Source of the DNA: a virus
Virus record (IMG/VR): IMGVR_UViG_3300007775_000023
Coordinates: 1-26,946 of that record
Length of the DNA stretch: 26,946 nt
Reading direction: 5' to 3' (one strand)
Made by a program: the position numbers and the translations under genes. Under the pieces are notes generated by a model, which was given only the letters and a program-made list of their open reading frames with translations, made no database searches and had not been told where the DNA came from. Below, piece by piece: positions 13,092 to 21,500 of the stretch; position 1 is the stretch's first letter, and each line of letters opens with the position of its first letter.

Positions 13092-13517
13092 ATGGCAGAT
13101 GCAAGACTTGATGTAACGTTCGATGGGATTGGGTATGGTGCCGAAACCTACGCAATCGATGATAGCACCATTACCTACAGCGCTACTTCCGCCAATGGCA
13201 GTGCATCCGTGGGATTGGCTGTCACGTTAAGCGCCGGTAGTACGGTAGCGCTGTGTGCGGATGCCGAGCACGTACTCGGCAAACTCATCAGTGTATCGGC
13301 GGACAATTTTGCCACCGTGCAGACGAGCGGCTTTGCGACACTCCCCGGCGGGACTTCGGCCACGCTGACAGAGGGTAAAGCCGTGGTCGGCGACCTGCTT
13401 GTCGCAGCAAAAGGGTACGTCCGCGATGCTAACACCGCGGTCGCGGCAGAATTAGGTGTCATGAACGGGCGCATTATCGACGCAGACACAACCACCGCCG
13501 TGTGGGTCAAGTTGTAA
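13092..13517 (+). CDS. Probable head decoration/stabilising protein
   Basis: The protein has 141 residues with taggagc about 11 bases before the ATG. It starts MADARLDVTFDGIGYGAETY and continues with short alternating strands, Gly/Ala/Ser/Thr-rich, including VGDLLVAAKGYVRDANTAVA. It lies directly upstream of the major capsid gene, the usual place for decoration proteins. By sequence it resembles small phage head-stabilising proteins only in general character, so the function is inferred from position and composition. No signal peptide, unlike its upstream neighbour. Confidence 0.6.
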   Translation: MADARLDVTFDGIGYGAETYAIDDSTITYSATSANGSASVGLAVTLSAGSTVALCADAEHVLGKLISVSADNFATVQTSGFATLPGGTSATLTEGKAVVGDLLVAAKGYVRDANTAVAAELGVMNGRIIDADTTTAVWVKL

Positions 13518-13531
13518 GGAGGAATGACAAA

Positions 13532-14770
13532 ATGAGTGATTTGAAAATTACCGGAATGGGTACCCGCGAACTGTGGGAAGCATTCCAGAAAGACCCTATC
13601 GGCCTGTATACCACCGAGGCGAACCGGCTTTTGGACGCCGGTATCGAAGACAAGCCGACCATGAGCCGTGCGCTGGAAGAGGCTAGCCCCACCGAAGACG
13701 GCGGGCCGGATGCGTTCGAGCGGCTCATGCAAGAGGCGGGCATCCGCACCAAGAGCGATATGCAGGCGGGATACTATGCCAGCCATGCTAGCCGATTTTT
13801 GGATACACCGGCTACCAAAACGCTGTTGACCGAGTTTTTCGCACGAAACTGGCGCAAGGTCAGCATGGGCGGAATGCAGCAGCGTTCGATCCTCTTGAGC
13901 GATGCCGGTACGTCGGGCAGCTTCGAGCGCCCGTATGCCGATGCCATGATGGTACGTCCGTCTGAGCGTATCGAGGCAGCGATCCCACTTAGTGAGCTCG
14001 TAGCCATGACCACGCCAATTGACAGCGACAGTTACCGGTCGTACTACCTGACGTATGACGCGACACAGTTGCGTCAATTCCGCGTTGGTGAATCCGCCAC
14101 CATTCCAGTGGCGACCGTCACCGGGGCTGAAAACACCATCCGCCTGACAAAATTTGGGCGCGGGATTCGAGCCAGTTACGAGGATTTGCGCCGGATGCGC
14201 GTCGATAAGCTTTCTTGGTTTATCCAACAAATGGCCGTGCAGAGCGAGATTGACAAGGTCGCGGCGGCATTGACCGTGATGATTAACGGCGATGGCAACA
14301 GCAACTCCACGCCCACCACACACAATTTGACCACGCTCGACACAGCGGCATCCGCCGGCACCATGTCGATCAAGGGCTGGCTGTCCTATAAGATGAAATT
14401 CGCGCAGCCGTACATTATGACAACTGCCCTGATGCAAGAAGCGGTTGCCCTGCAAGTTGCCTTACTCAATACCGGATCGGCCAATGTGCCATTGTCCGGT
14501 GCGAACCTGGGCAATCTCGGCACTGGCGTCACCCCGATCAACAAGTTTGCCGATAACGTCGGCTATGGCTGGACGAGCGATGCTCCGACGCTGAAGATTG
14601 TCGGATTCGACAAGCGGTTTGCCCTGGAGCGCGTCACGGAGATCGGCTCGGAGATTGCCGAGATGGAACGCTTTATTTTGAATCAGACGCAGACAATGGT
14701 CATGTCAGAGGTCGAGGGGTACGCCGTGCTTGACTCCAATGCGGTGCGCCTGCTCGACGTGAATGCATAG
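13532..14770 (+). CDS. Major capsid protein (HK97 fold)
   Basis: I start at ATG 13532 because aaggagga (13516-13523) is nine bases upstream; the longer GTG start at 13502 would place this site inside the gene. The product is 412 residues. The N-terminal 80-100 residues are charged and helical (LWEAFQKDPIGLYTTEANRL, ALEEASPTEDGGPDAFERLM), as in capsid delta domains removed by the prohead protease. Then come HK97-type features: FRVGESATIPVATVTGAENT, LTKFGRGIRASYEDLRRMRV (the spine-helix region), and the C-terminal VGYGWTSDAPTLKIVGFDKR. Placement after the protease, scaffold and decoration genes fits. Cleavage is likely but the site cannot be named. Confidence 0.9.
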   Translation: MSDLKITGMGTRELWEAFQKDPIGLYTTEANRLLDAGIEDKPTMSRALEEASPTEDGGPDAFERLMQEAGIRTKSDMQAGYYASHASRFLDTPATKTLLTEFFARNWRKVSMGGMQQRSILLSDAGTSGSFERPYADAMMVRPSERIEAAIPLSELVAMTTPIDSDSYRSYYLTYDATQLRQFRVGESATIPVATVTGAENTIRLTKFGRGIRASYEDLRRMRVDKLSWFIQQMAVQSEIDKVAAALTVMINGDGNSNSTPTTHNLTTLDTAASAGTMSIKGWLSYKMKFAQPYIMTTALMQEAVALQVALLNTGSANVPLSGANLGNLGTGVTPINKFADNVGYGWTSDAPTLKIVGFDKRFALERVTEIGSEIAEMERFILNQTQTMVMSEVEGYAVLDSNAVRLLDVNA

Positions 14771-14778
14771 GTGAATCA

Positions 14779-15033
14779 ATGACTAAGACAATCAAGGTGA
14801 TGCCCGCGAAAACAGATGGGCGGGTACTTCTGTGGGAAGTACATCCTGCCCACCCTGCCGGTGAGGTGTTCATCAAAGGCGATGAAACCACCTATCTGGT
14901 GGCGCAAACCACCGCCGTAACCGGCCTGTTGGAGCGGGGGCAACTGGTAAAGATACAAGCGCCAGAACCGCAAACCAAGAAGACCGTGAAGGCAACGAAG
15001 GCAACAGCCGATGGCAGTGACGATAACACTTGA
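14779..15033 (+). CDS. Small capsid-adjacent protein, 84 aa
   Basis: The ATG follows the capsid stop by eight bases; gaatca is a weak ribosome site. The first 60 residues (MTKTIKVMPAKTDGRVLLWE, FIKGDETTYLVAQTTAVTGL) look like a small beta domain, and the tail is Lys/Thr-rich then acidic (PQTKKTVKATKATADGSDD). It overlaps the next gene by 23 bp. Small genes in this position often encode head-tail joining or minor head proteins. No family recognised. Confidence 0.65.
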   Translation: MTKTIKVMPAKTDGRVLLWEVHPAHPAGEVFIKGDETTYLVAQTTAVTGLLERGQLVKIQAPEPQTKKTVKATKATADGSDDNT

Positions 15034-15382
15034 CGATCTAAAATATCCCGGCGGCGAGATTCAGCCACGCATGTTCCCCGATGGGGATATCGATGTTGTG
15101 CTGACGATCTGGCTACTAGAGGCGTCGGCCCTGACCGACGCCACCGACGACATCGCTACCCATTACATCTACTGGCGTGCATATAGTGCCGTAGCCAATC
15201 GTATTGCTGCCACGCCGACGAGTCAGAGCACGAGTACGGGAAGCCATAGCACGACCTGGGGGCAAAATCGCGTTAGCGATATGCGCAATCTCGCTGACTA
15301 TCACAAAAATGAATATGACAAACTCGTAGAAGCATCGACGCTGACGCAGCCACATGCGTATTTTGGCCGGGTGAGTGTGTAA
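15011..15382 (+). CDS. Head-tail connector-like protein, 123 aa
   Basis: Starts inside the preceding gene. Contents include LDDLKYPGGEIQPRMFPDGD, a helix-rich ATDDIATHYIYWRAYSAVAN, a Ser/Thr loop (TPTSQSTSTGSHSTTWGQ) and a second helix (MRNLADYHKNEYDKLVEAST). The pattern of two or three helices with an internal loop, in the first slot after the capsid genes, matches gp6/gp15-type adaptors that dock onto the portal. Assignment is by position and secondary-structure style, not by a diagnostic motif. Confidence 0.6.
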   Translation: MAVTITLDDLKYPGGEIQPRMFPDGDIDVVLTIWLLEASALTDATDDIATHYIYWRAYSAVANRIAATPTSQSTSTGSHSTTWGQNRVSDMRNLADYHKNEYDKLVEASTLTQPHAYFGRVSV

Positions 15383-15895
15383 ATGGCTGAATCACTCTGG
15401 AACGGTGTCGATGATTATCTCAAGGCGCAAATCTTGGCGAATCTTGGCCCGGCGGGCGATTACACCACGCTCAAAATTTCTGACGTGCGTAAATGGGCTA
15501 GATTCGATGTCGTGGACTGTGCCAAGCTTACCTTACCGGCGGTCATCGTCGTATCGCCAAACAGTAACGCCGTCCCGGCCGGCCACAGCGGCGCGGTAAC
15601 CATCAACCGCAAAAACACCTATCTCATTACGTTGGTGAGCGTGGTCGAGGGCACGATGGAACAGGCGACCGAAGACGCAAAAACGTTGGTGTGGCGGGTC
15701 GAGGATCTGTTTGCCACGCTGCGTTTTTCAGGTGTGGCCGCCGCTGACGGAAGTAAGGCTGATCGGGTAATCGGCGGCGGTGAATCAAATATGTTCCGGT
15801 CACAGGTCACACTCTGGGATAAGGACAGCATGGCCGCTGATTCGGTTTACGGCATCGGGATAACGGCAATGGCCGTGACAGGAACAACTGCATGA
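15383..15895 (+). CDS. Tail terminator / neck-like protein, 170 aa
   Basis: The ATG abuts the stop of the adaptor-like gene (TAAATG). It contains MAESLWNGVDDYLKAQILAN, LTLPAVIVVSPNSNAVPAGH, a central YLITLVSVVEGTMEQATEDA and a C-terminal MFRSQVTLWDKDSMAADSVY then GIGITAMAV. A helix-start, beta-sheet, helix, beta-end plan with a VEG...AT.....L.WRVEDL segment fits tail terminator (gpU-like) or neck proteins that cap the tail for head joining. Its position two genes before the tail tube agrees. Not a diagnostic match. Confidence 0.6.
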   Translation: MAESLWNGVDDYLKAQILANLGPAGDYTTLKISDVRKWARFDVVDCAKLTLPAVIVVSPNSNAVPAGHSGAVTINRKNTYLITLVSVVEGTMEQATEDAKTLVWRVEDLFATLRFSGVAAADGSKADRVIGGGESNMFRSQVTLWDKDSMAADSVYGIGITAMAVTGTTA

Positions 15896-16152
15896 GTAGG
15901 CAAGAACTACTGAAATATATAGAGAAAATACACGGTGACGCCTTGGCGCAGGTCGGCCTTATGGCGGTGGATAGCCAAGAATCACTATTCTACGTGATTG
16001 ATGATTCGCTGCGCATGAGCAACGACGACAAGCGCAAAGCCGAAGCCGACCGCCGCGTTGGAATTCTGATCAATGACCGGTCGCAAATGCTCGGTGTGGA
16101 ACCGATGCCGGCTATAGAGAATGAGGAAATAGAAAATGTCAGCAACAAGTGA
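15892..16152 (+). CDS. Small helical hypothetical protein, 86 aa
   Basis: The start overlaps the previous stop (ATGA) and its own end overlaps the tail tube start by 17 bp, so it sits snugly in the operon. The protein starts MSRQELLKYIEKIHGDALAQ, is largely helical and charged (MSNDDKRKAEADRRVGILIN), and ends acidic (PAIENEEIENVSNK). Possibly a minor neck or tail-assembly factor. No family recognised. Confidence 0.65.
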   Translation: MSRQELLKYIEKIHGDALAQVGLMAVDSQESLFYVIDDSLRMSNDDKRKAEADRRVGILINDRSQMLGVEPMPAIENEEIENVSNK

Positions 16153-17173
16153 AGCACCGTCCCTAGAGGCATTTTTTGCCATCGGCATTCAGTCGGCAAA
16201 AGGCACCGCGGCCACCACGCTATACAAAACACTAGCGACTGTTTCGGGGCTTGCGCCAATCTATGATTACCGCGACGACCGATCCGAACACCCCGCAGCC
16301 TCTTCCGTGTGGGTGCGGTCTGCCTATCAGACAATTACCGGGACGCTTGCCGGTGCAAAGGTCACCTTTGCCCTGCGCCCTAGTTTCATCATGCCGATGT
16401 TGATGGCGGCGGGGTACCAGAATACGCCAGCCAACAACTCGACCTACTACACCCATACCGGCATCCAGGGAACGAACGCCGCTCACAAATGGGTTACGTG
16501 CGCATGGAGCGTCCCCGATTCTGACGGGGCCTATGTTATCCGTGGGGTGGACATGCGCGCTACATCGATTTCGATTGCGGCATCGACTGACGAAATTACT
16601 TGCACGGCTGAATTACGCGGCTTGACGGTCGAGCCGATGGCCGGTTCTCCGACCTATGTCAGCGAGACGATTGACGAGATTGTACCCTGGACGGGTGCGC
16701 GAACGACCCTGACCGCTGGCGTGTCGGGCAGTGCCTATGCAGTCGTTGAGCGGGTTCGGGGGGTGACCATCGACATCACCAACAATCTGCGCGTTGATGA
16801 TAAAGCGCTCTGGGAGCCGGCGCGCACCACCTTGAGCCGCGAAAGCCACGATGTCACATTCAGCTTTAGCGGGATCAACATGTCCGATTCCGTGTATGAA
16901 GCTGCCTTTTTTGGCGCTGACGCTGCTACCGCTACCACCACCTCGGTACTGACCGGGGATATTGATTTGGAATGGGAAAGCGTGGATGACATCACCGGGG
17001 CCTCCACGCCCTTCCGTTTCGAGGTCGATGCCCCCACGGTGCAATGGCAATTTGACGCACAGAGCGCCGAGGCAAATGGGACTGACATTATTTCAATTGA
17101 CGGTACGGCTAATGTCATCGGCACCGGTACGCCCGTCACTTTTAATGTAGACAATGCTATTGCGAGCTATTAA
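16136..17173 (+). CDS. Major tail (tube) protein
   Basis: The protein has 345 residues. The start AFFAIGIQSAKGTAATTLYK is typical of phage tail tube proteins (a G-x-Q-x-x-[KY]-G-T start). It continues with beta-rich segments such as TGTLAGAKVTFALRPSFIMP, MRATSISIAASTDEITCTAE, RVRGVTIDITNNLRVDDKAL and SHDVTFSFSGINMSDSVYEA. It lies right before the gpG/gpGT chaperone pair, the normal siphophage order. It is longer than many tubes (often 150-250 residues), so it may carry an extra surface domain or be a duplicated-fold tube. The protein should polymerise around the tape measure. aggaaat at about 16123 serves as ribosome site. Confidence 0.82.
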   Translation: MSATSEAPSLEAFFAIGIQSAKGTAATTLYKTLATVSGLAPIYDYRDDRSEHPAASSVWVRSAYQTITGTLAGAKVTFALRPSFIMPMLMAAGYQNTPANNSTYYTHTGIQGTNAAHKWVTCAWSVPDSDGAYVIRGVDMRATSISIAASTDEITCTAELRGLTVEPMAGSPTYVSETIDEIVPWTGARTTLTAGVSGSAYAVVERVRGVTIDITNNLRVDDKALWEPARTTLSRESHDVTFSFSGINMSDSVYEAAFFGADAATATTTSVLTGDIDLEWESVDDITGASTPFRFEVDAPTVQWQFDAQSAEANGTDIISIDGTANVIGTGTPVTFNVDNAIASY

Positions 17174-17667
17174 TGAATTTGACTGACTGGCAAATTATCG
17201 AACATGCGGAACTAACAATCGATGACGGCAAATCGGAAACGGAATACCGGTTTACCTTCGGGTCGCTAACGACCTATGCCGAAGCGAAATTCAACCGCAA
17301 ACGTTCGGCGCTTCTTGACACGCTGGAAGAAAAAATTGGTGCAAAATACAACGAATCTGACGCCGAACAAAAAGCCGACATGGACACGCTCTACGTGCTC
17401 ATGCTAAAGCACGCCGGGATTCTAGCCGCTTTGCAGTTGGTGGAAGTCAAAGACGACGAGGGGAAATGGCAGCCTGGCACCTTCCCCGAAGGCTGGAGAG
17501 ATGCTTATGAGTTCGCCATGTACGGCCCTGCCGGCGTGCTTGATTACCTATATAATGCGGTGCTGATTGCCGGTAATTCCCTACGCACACTCGGCCTGAA
17601 TTTGCCTGCCACAGACGAAAAAAAAGTATTTCGGCTGAACGTGAGCGCGAAGAAGTCAAAGAGCTAG
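17173..17667 (+). CDS. Tail assembly chaperone, zero-frame product (gpG-like)
   Basis: The protein has 164 residues and its ATG overlaps the tail tube stop by one base. Features include LTIDDGKSETEYRFTFGSLT, a helical DTLEEKIGAKYNESDAEQKA, and a DYLYNAVLIAGNSLRTLGLN segment near the end. Genes between tail tube and tape measure in siphophages encode chaperones that coat the tape measure. A poly-A slippery site at 17619-17625 lies 42 bases before its stop, with an open -1 frame continuing to 17975. This shorter form is normally the abundant one. Confidence 0.8.
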   Translation: MNLTDWQIIEHAELTIDDGKSETEYRFTFGSLTTYAEAKFNRKRSALLDTLEEKIGAKYNESDAEQKADMDTLYVLMLKHAGILAALQLVEVKDDEGKWQPGTFPEGWRDAYEFAMYGPAGVLDYLYNAVLIAGNSLRTLGLNLPATDEKKVFRLNVSAKKSKS

Positions 17668-17975
17668 CCAAGATTATTGTTGCGGCGGAAGAGGATGCGG
17701 CGGAAGAAAAACGCCCGCGGCCACTGACACCGGACGAACTCCGCAAAAAAAACGCGGCTGAAAAATACGACGGGCTTTGCGATCCGGCCAGTCTTGAAAT
17801 ATTCCAAACCTGGTACGCGATGGGCGGCCCGCAGCATGGTATATCCCCTACCGAACTCCTAACCATGCCCGCCTGGCTGCGTAAAGATTTCGCCTACATC
17901 CAACGCGTGATTGGTGATGAGCGTGACAAGACAAAGCGCGCTAAGCCACCGAAGCCCACGCCGAAAGGCCAATAA
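17173..17975 (+). CDS. Tail assembly chaperone, -1 frameshift product (gpGT-like), 267 aa
   Basis: Reading in zero frame to the AAA AAA codons at 17620-17625, then slipping back one base, gives 151 + 116 residues ending at TAA 17973-17975. The -1 extension begins SISAEREREEVKELAKIIVA, contains DAAEEKRPRPLTPDELRKKN, then LEIFQTWYAMGGPQHGISPT and WLRKDFAYIQRVIGDERDK, ending in a Lys/Pro-rich tail (KPPKPTPKGQ). This frame has no suitable start of its own, has no stop for 116 codons, shows coding-like codon use, and ends seven bases before the next gene. That is exactly the known gpG/gpGT design of lambda-like tails, in which the longer form recruits the tail tube protein. Without frameshifting the 300 bp after 17667 would be an unexplained gap in a gapless operon. 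Confidence 0.8.
17619..17625 (+). promoter_or_regulatory. Programmed -1 ribosomal frameshift site (A AAA AAA)
   Basis: The heptamer is in the correct X XXY YYZ register with zero-frame codons AAA AAA, preceded by an eighth A (17618) and followed by G. The zero-frame TAG is 40 bases downstream. No obvious strong hairpin or pseudoknot was identified by eye directly downstream. Confidence 0.8.
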
Positions 17976-17981
17976 CCCCGC

Positions 17982-18545
17982 ATGATTGATTTACGCCTCC
18001 TACGCAACACCATCGCCGACGATCTCGACAACCTCATCAACAAAATCGCCAACCCCGGCGGGCGGCAAGCGCGCAGTGTGGCTGATGCAATCCGCCAGGG
18101 GTTTCAAGATAATTTTACCAGCGAGGGCGGGGCGAGTGGTAATCAATGGGCGCAATTGGCACCGCGGACGGTATTGCAACGGCAAAAACTGGGCTTTGCT
18201 GGTCAGCATCCGATCCTAGTGCGAACGGGGCGCTATCGCGATTCTTTTGTAAGGCGCGGTGCTGCGGATAATTACGAAAACATACAGAGAAGCACAAACG
18301 GATTAACGATTGACGCTGGGACAACTAGCCCGCGGGCAAATGTACATGAGTTTGGGGCAACAGTAAGTATACCGTCCCTACAGGAGGCCAGAGGAGGAGG
18401 CTCCATGCATGTGGGTGGAGCGCGTAGCGTTCATATTCCGGCTAGGCCCGTCACCGAACTGGGCGCCGGTAGTGAACAGCGCATCATGACCGTGATTGAT
18501 TTCATGATCTCGCAGATTGAAGCCGATGTCATAGGGAAACGATAG
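17982..18545 (+). CDS. Phage virion morphogenesis / tail completion protein (gpS-like)
   Basis: The protein has 187 residues. Motifs fit the phage virion morphogenesis family (P2 gpS, Mu gpG): an N-terminal helix, a charged FQDNFTSEGGASGNQWAQLA, then HPILVRTGRYRDSFVRRGA, NVHEFGATVSIPS and HIPARPVTELGAGSEQRIMT, i.e. the W-x-x-L, L-x-x-T-G-x-x-R-D/S, H-E-x-G and P-A-R-P landmarks. The family acts in tail completion and head-tail joining. It lies after the chaperone rather than before the tail tube, where such genes often are. It starts seven bases after the frameshift product stop and ends three bases before the tape measure ATG. Confidence 0.8.
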   Translation: MIDLRLLRNTIADDLDNLINKIANPGGRQARSVADAIRQGFQDNFTSEGGASGNQWAQLAPRTVLQRQKLGFAGQHPILVRTGRYRDSFVRRGAADNYENIQRSTNGLTIDAGTTSPRANVHEFGATVSIPSLQEARGGGSMHVGGARSVHIPARPVTELGAGSEQRIMTVIDFMISQIEADVIGKR

Positions 18546-18548
18546 CCA

Positions 18549-21500
18549 ATGCCATCTCGTGAATTAACATATCGCGTCAATATCGATGTAGGCACCGCGC
18601 GCCAGCAGGCGCGCGCGATTCGTCAATCCATCGAATCTGAGCTACGTAATGTTAGCGTTGCGACCGTAAACCCGCGCACAGCCGGGACGGGCAATCTATC
18701 GAATGTGGCAAATGCTGCGAATAAATCGTTAGCATCATTAAATAAAACACTGGGCATTTTCGGGGTTGTTCTTGGCGCACATCAACTGGTGCAATTTGCC
18801 GGCAGACTGGCTGACCTATCCACAGAGGCGGCACGGGCTACAAAATCGTTTGAGGTGCTATCGGGCAGCGCGGGGAAAGCGATAGGTAGTGTTAGCGCGA
18901 TTCAAAACGCAGGCCAGGGGGCGATCGATTCCCTGGCTGCGATCAAGATCGGAACAATAGCTGCATCATTGGGGCTAGCGCATACATCCAATGAGTTCGA
19001 GCGACTAACAAGGGTAGCAAGGCTTATCGCTAGCGCTAGCCCCGTCATCAATGACGTGGGTGAAGCGCTGAACCAATTAAGCCTATTTGCGTCCAATGAA
19101 AAGTCATTCGCTAGGGCCGATCAGCTAGTGTTAGGCGCGCAGGAAGTGCGCGACCGCATGAAAGAGCTTCGCCAGGAAAACGACCTTCTTACTGGGTCAC
19201 AGGCAAAACTCGAAGCGTCGATGCAGTTGGTCGAAGAAAAGTTGGGCGCAACGCTCAACACAATTGAGGCTGCGGCGACCGGATACGAGCGTCTAAAAGT
19301 TGCAATCACCGAGGCCCGTCTCGCAGCCGCGGCGGGTGGTATCGGTGCGGCGATCCAGGGTACGGCTGGTTTTCTGGCGAATAGTGTCAACGAATTAAAC
19401 GTCCTGTTTTCCGGCGTCGATGCACAAGCCTCCGTAATCCAAGAGGCGCTAAAATCGGTCACGACGGCATACCAGAACCAGGCGAATATATTAAGCAACA
19501 CGCCTTTGTTTGGTGATGCTCTCAAAAAAGATCGCTTGCAGGTTGTCGGACAACTGCAAGAGGTTCAACAAATTTTCGCGTTGGCAACCGGTGCCCTTGG
19601 TGAAGATCCATCGCTGATTGGATACCAGCAGCAAATTAAAGATATTGTTGTCGAGATCACGCGTTGGGGGTTTGCCACTGATGGTCAGTTGGCGGCATTG
19701 CGGCGCTTATATGATGAGCTTGAGAATCAAAAACTATTAAATGCGCCCTCAATAGCCGTAGCTACAGAAGCCGAAAAGGCCGCAGCAATCGCAACGGCAC
19801 GAGCAGCCTCGATTATCGAGGCACAGGGTGCGATTGATACATCCCTAGAGTCCCGCGCTCAAAAGTCCGCCGATATTGTCGGCATTGACCAAACAATTGC
19901 CACGCTTAAGGAACAAAAGGCGCTTGTCGATAGCGCCATCACAGATCTGATCAACTCGGCGATTACCGACCCCGACGAGATCGCGTTACGTCTGTCCCAA
20001 ATAGAATCCCAGGCAACTGGTTTTTTTGATGCGATTGAAGAGCGCGCTAGCAGTGTCCAGATCGATTTTGGCGGCATCGATACCGCGCTGGGCCAGTTCA
20101 GCGGCGGGTTTGTCGATTTTCTGCCCGGCATGGATGACATGCGGGATCGGCTGGTTGACCTGCAAACCGAATTACAGTTCACTAGCGAGATTACGCAAGA
20201 ACAAGCCGACGAGCTCGCTTACCTGGAAGCGGCGGCGGCGGCGGCGGGCGGCGAGGCTGTTTTCCTCGATGGGGTTGTGGCCGATCTCGGTACAAGTTTT
20301 CTGGCCACGAACGAAGAGGCGTCCGCTCTCATTGATGCCATGTACCAAAGTGCGGCGGCTTACCTAGCCGGGCAAATCTCCGCGGAACAGTACGCCGGGA
20401 TTACCGCGGCGCTGGGTGGACAATTGCTAGCGTTAGCATCCGAGGCCGGTGTTGCGACCGGCGCTATCCTGCAACTTATCAGCGCACAATCTGGACTGTC
20501 TGGTACAAGTGGCTTCACGGTCGGATCTAATCGCGGCAGCGCCATCGCTCAGCGGATTGCGACGCAAAACCAAGAGCGCGAACGTCGGCAGCAACGCCAA
20601 GATGCCGAGCGGGCAGCGAAGGAAGCGGCCAGGGAAGCCGAACGCGCCGCCAAGCGCGCCGGGCAGGAGTTGGAGCGGGGCGCAAAAAAAGCCGCCGACG
20701 AACTACGCGGCGCACTCAATAGCGTCCCCGGTCTGTTCGGCGCATCGGCTGTTACACAGGGACAGCTGGATCTAGCAGCCGGGGGCGTACCGCAAAACTT
20801 TGCGGATGACTATGTGCGCCGGTTGAAAGATGAAGTTTTCAACGGCCACGACTGGCAAGATGTCAGCATCGATGAGGCCAAGGCCGCGCTGGAAAAGGTT
20901 GGGATCGAGGCATCCGATGATGCAAAACTTGCATTTCAACAATTTGCGGATGCGTGGGAAAACAGCATCCTTTTCAGCGATGAATCCAATCTAGACTTTA
21001 TCAATCAGGGTGCCGTGCAACTGGCGCTAGACATGCAGGATAAGGCCAAACAGGGGCAAGAAAACATTTACGCGCTGTTTGGCGTGGCGATTGATGATGC
21101 CGTGTCGGCGGTCGGCGCGGGCATCACCGCCGCCGGTGGTTCCGGTAGCGTGGAGACTGGCTACACCATTCCCATTCAGGCGGAATTAATTCCAGCCAAT
21201 GGTAACCTGACCGGCATTCCCACGCTGGGGGGTATCAGTCCCGTCCTGGACGTTGCCGCGATTCAGGGGCAACTCAACACGTTGGCACTACCGGCATTCA
21301 CCATTGACACATCGGCACTTGTTGACCAACTGACAACCGATTTGGCGGCACAAGAGGCCCCATCGATAACCGTACAGGCAAATATTGACACGGCGGCACT
21401 GGCTACCACGTTGAGTCAAATCGGCTCACAATCCCTGATTATCCCGATCTCGGCTGCGTTAAATGACGAATCTTTCCTGTCCGTATTTGAGAAAATTCAG

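Noticed and set aside
13175-14455. Long minus-strand open frame (426 codons) antisense to the decoration and capsid genes
   Set aside because: It is the mirror of strongly coding plus-strand genes with typical GC-rich shadow composition, has no ribosome site and no recognisable motif.
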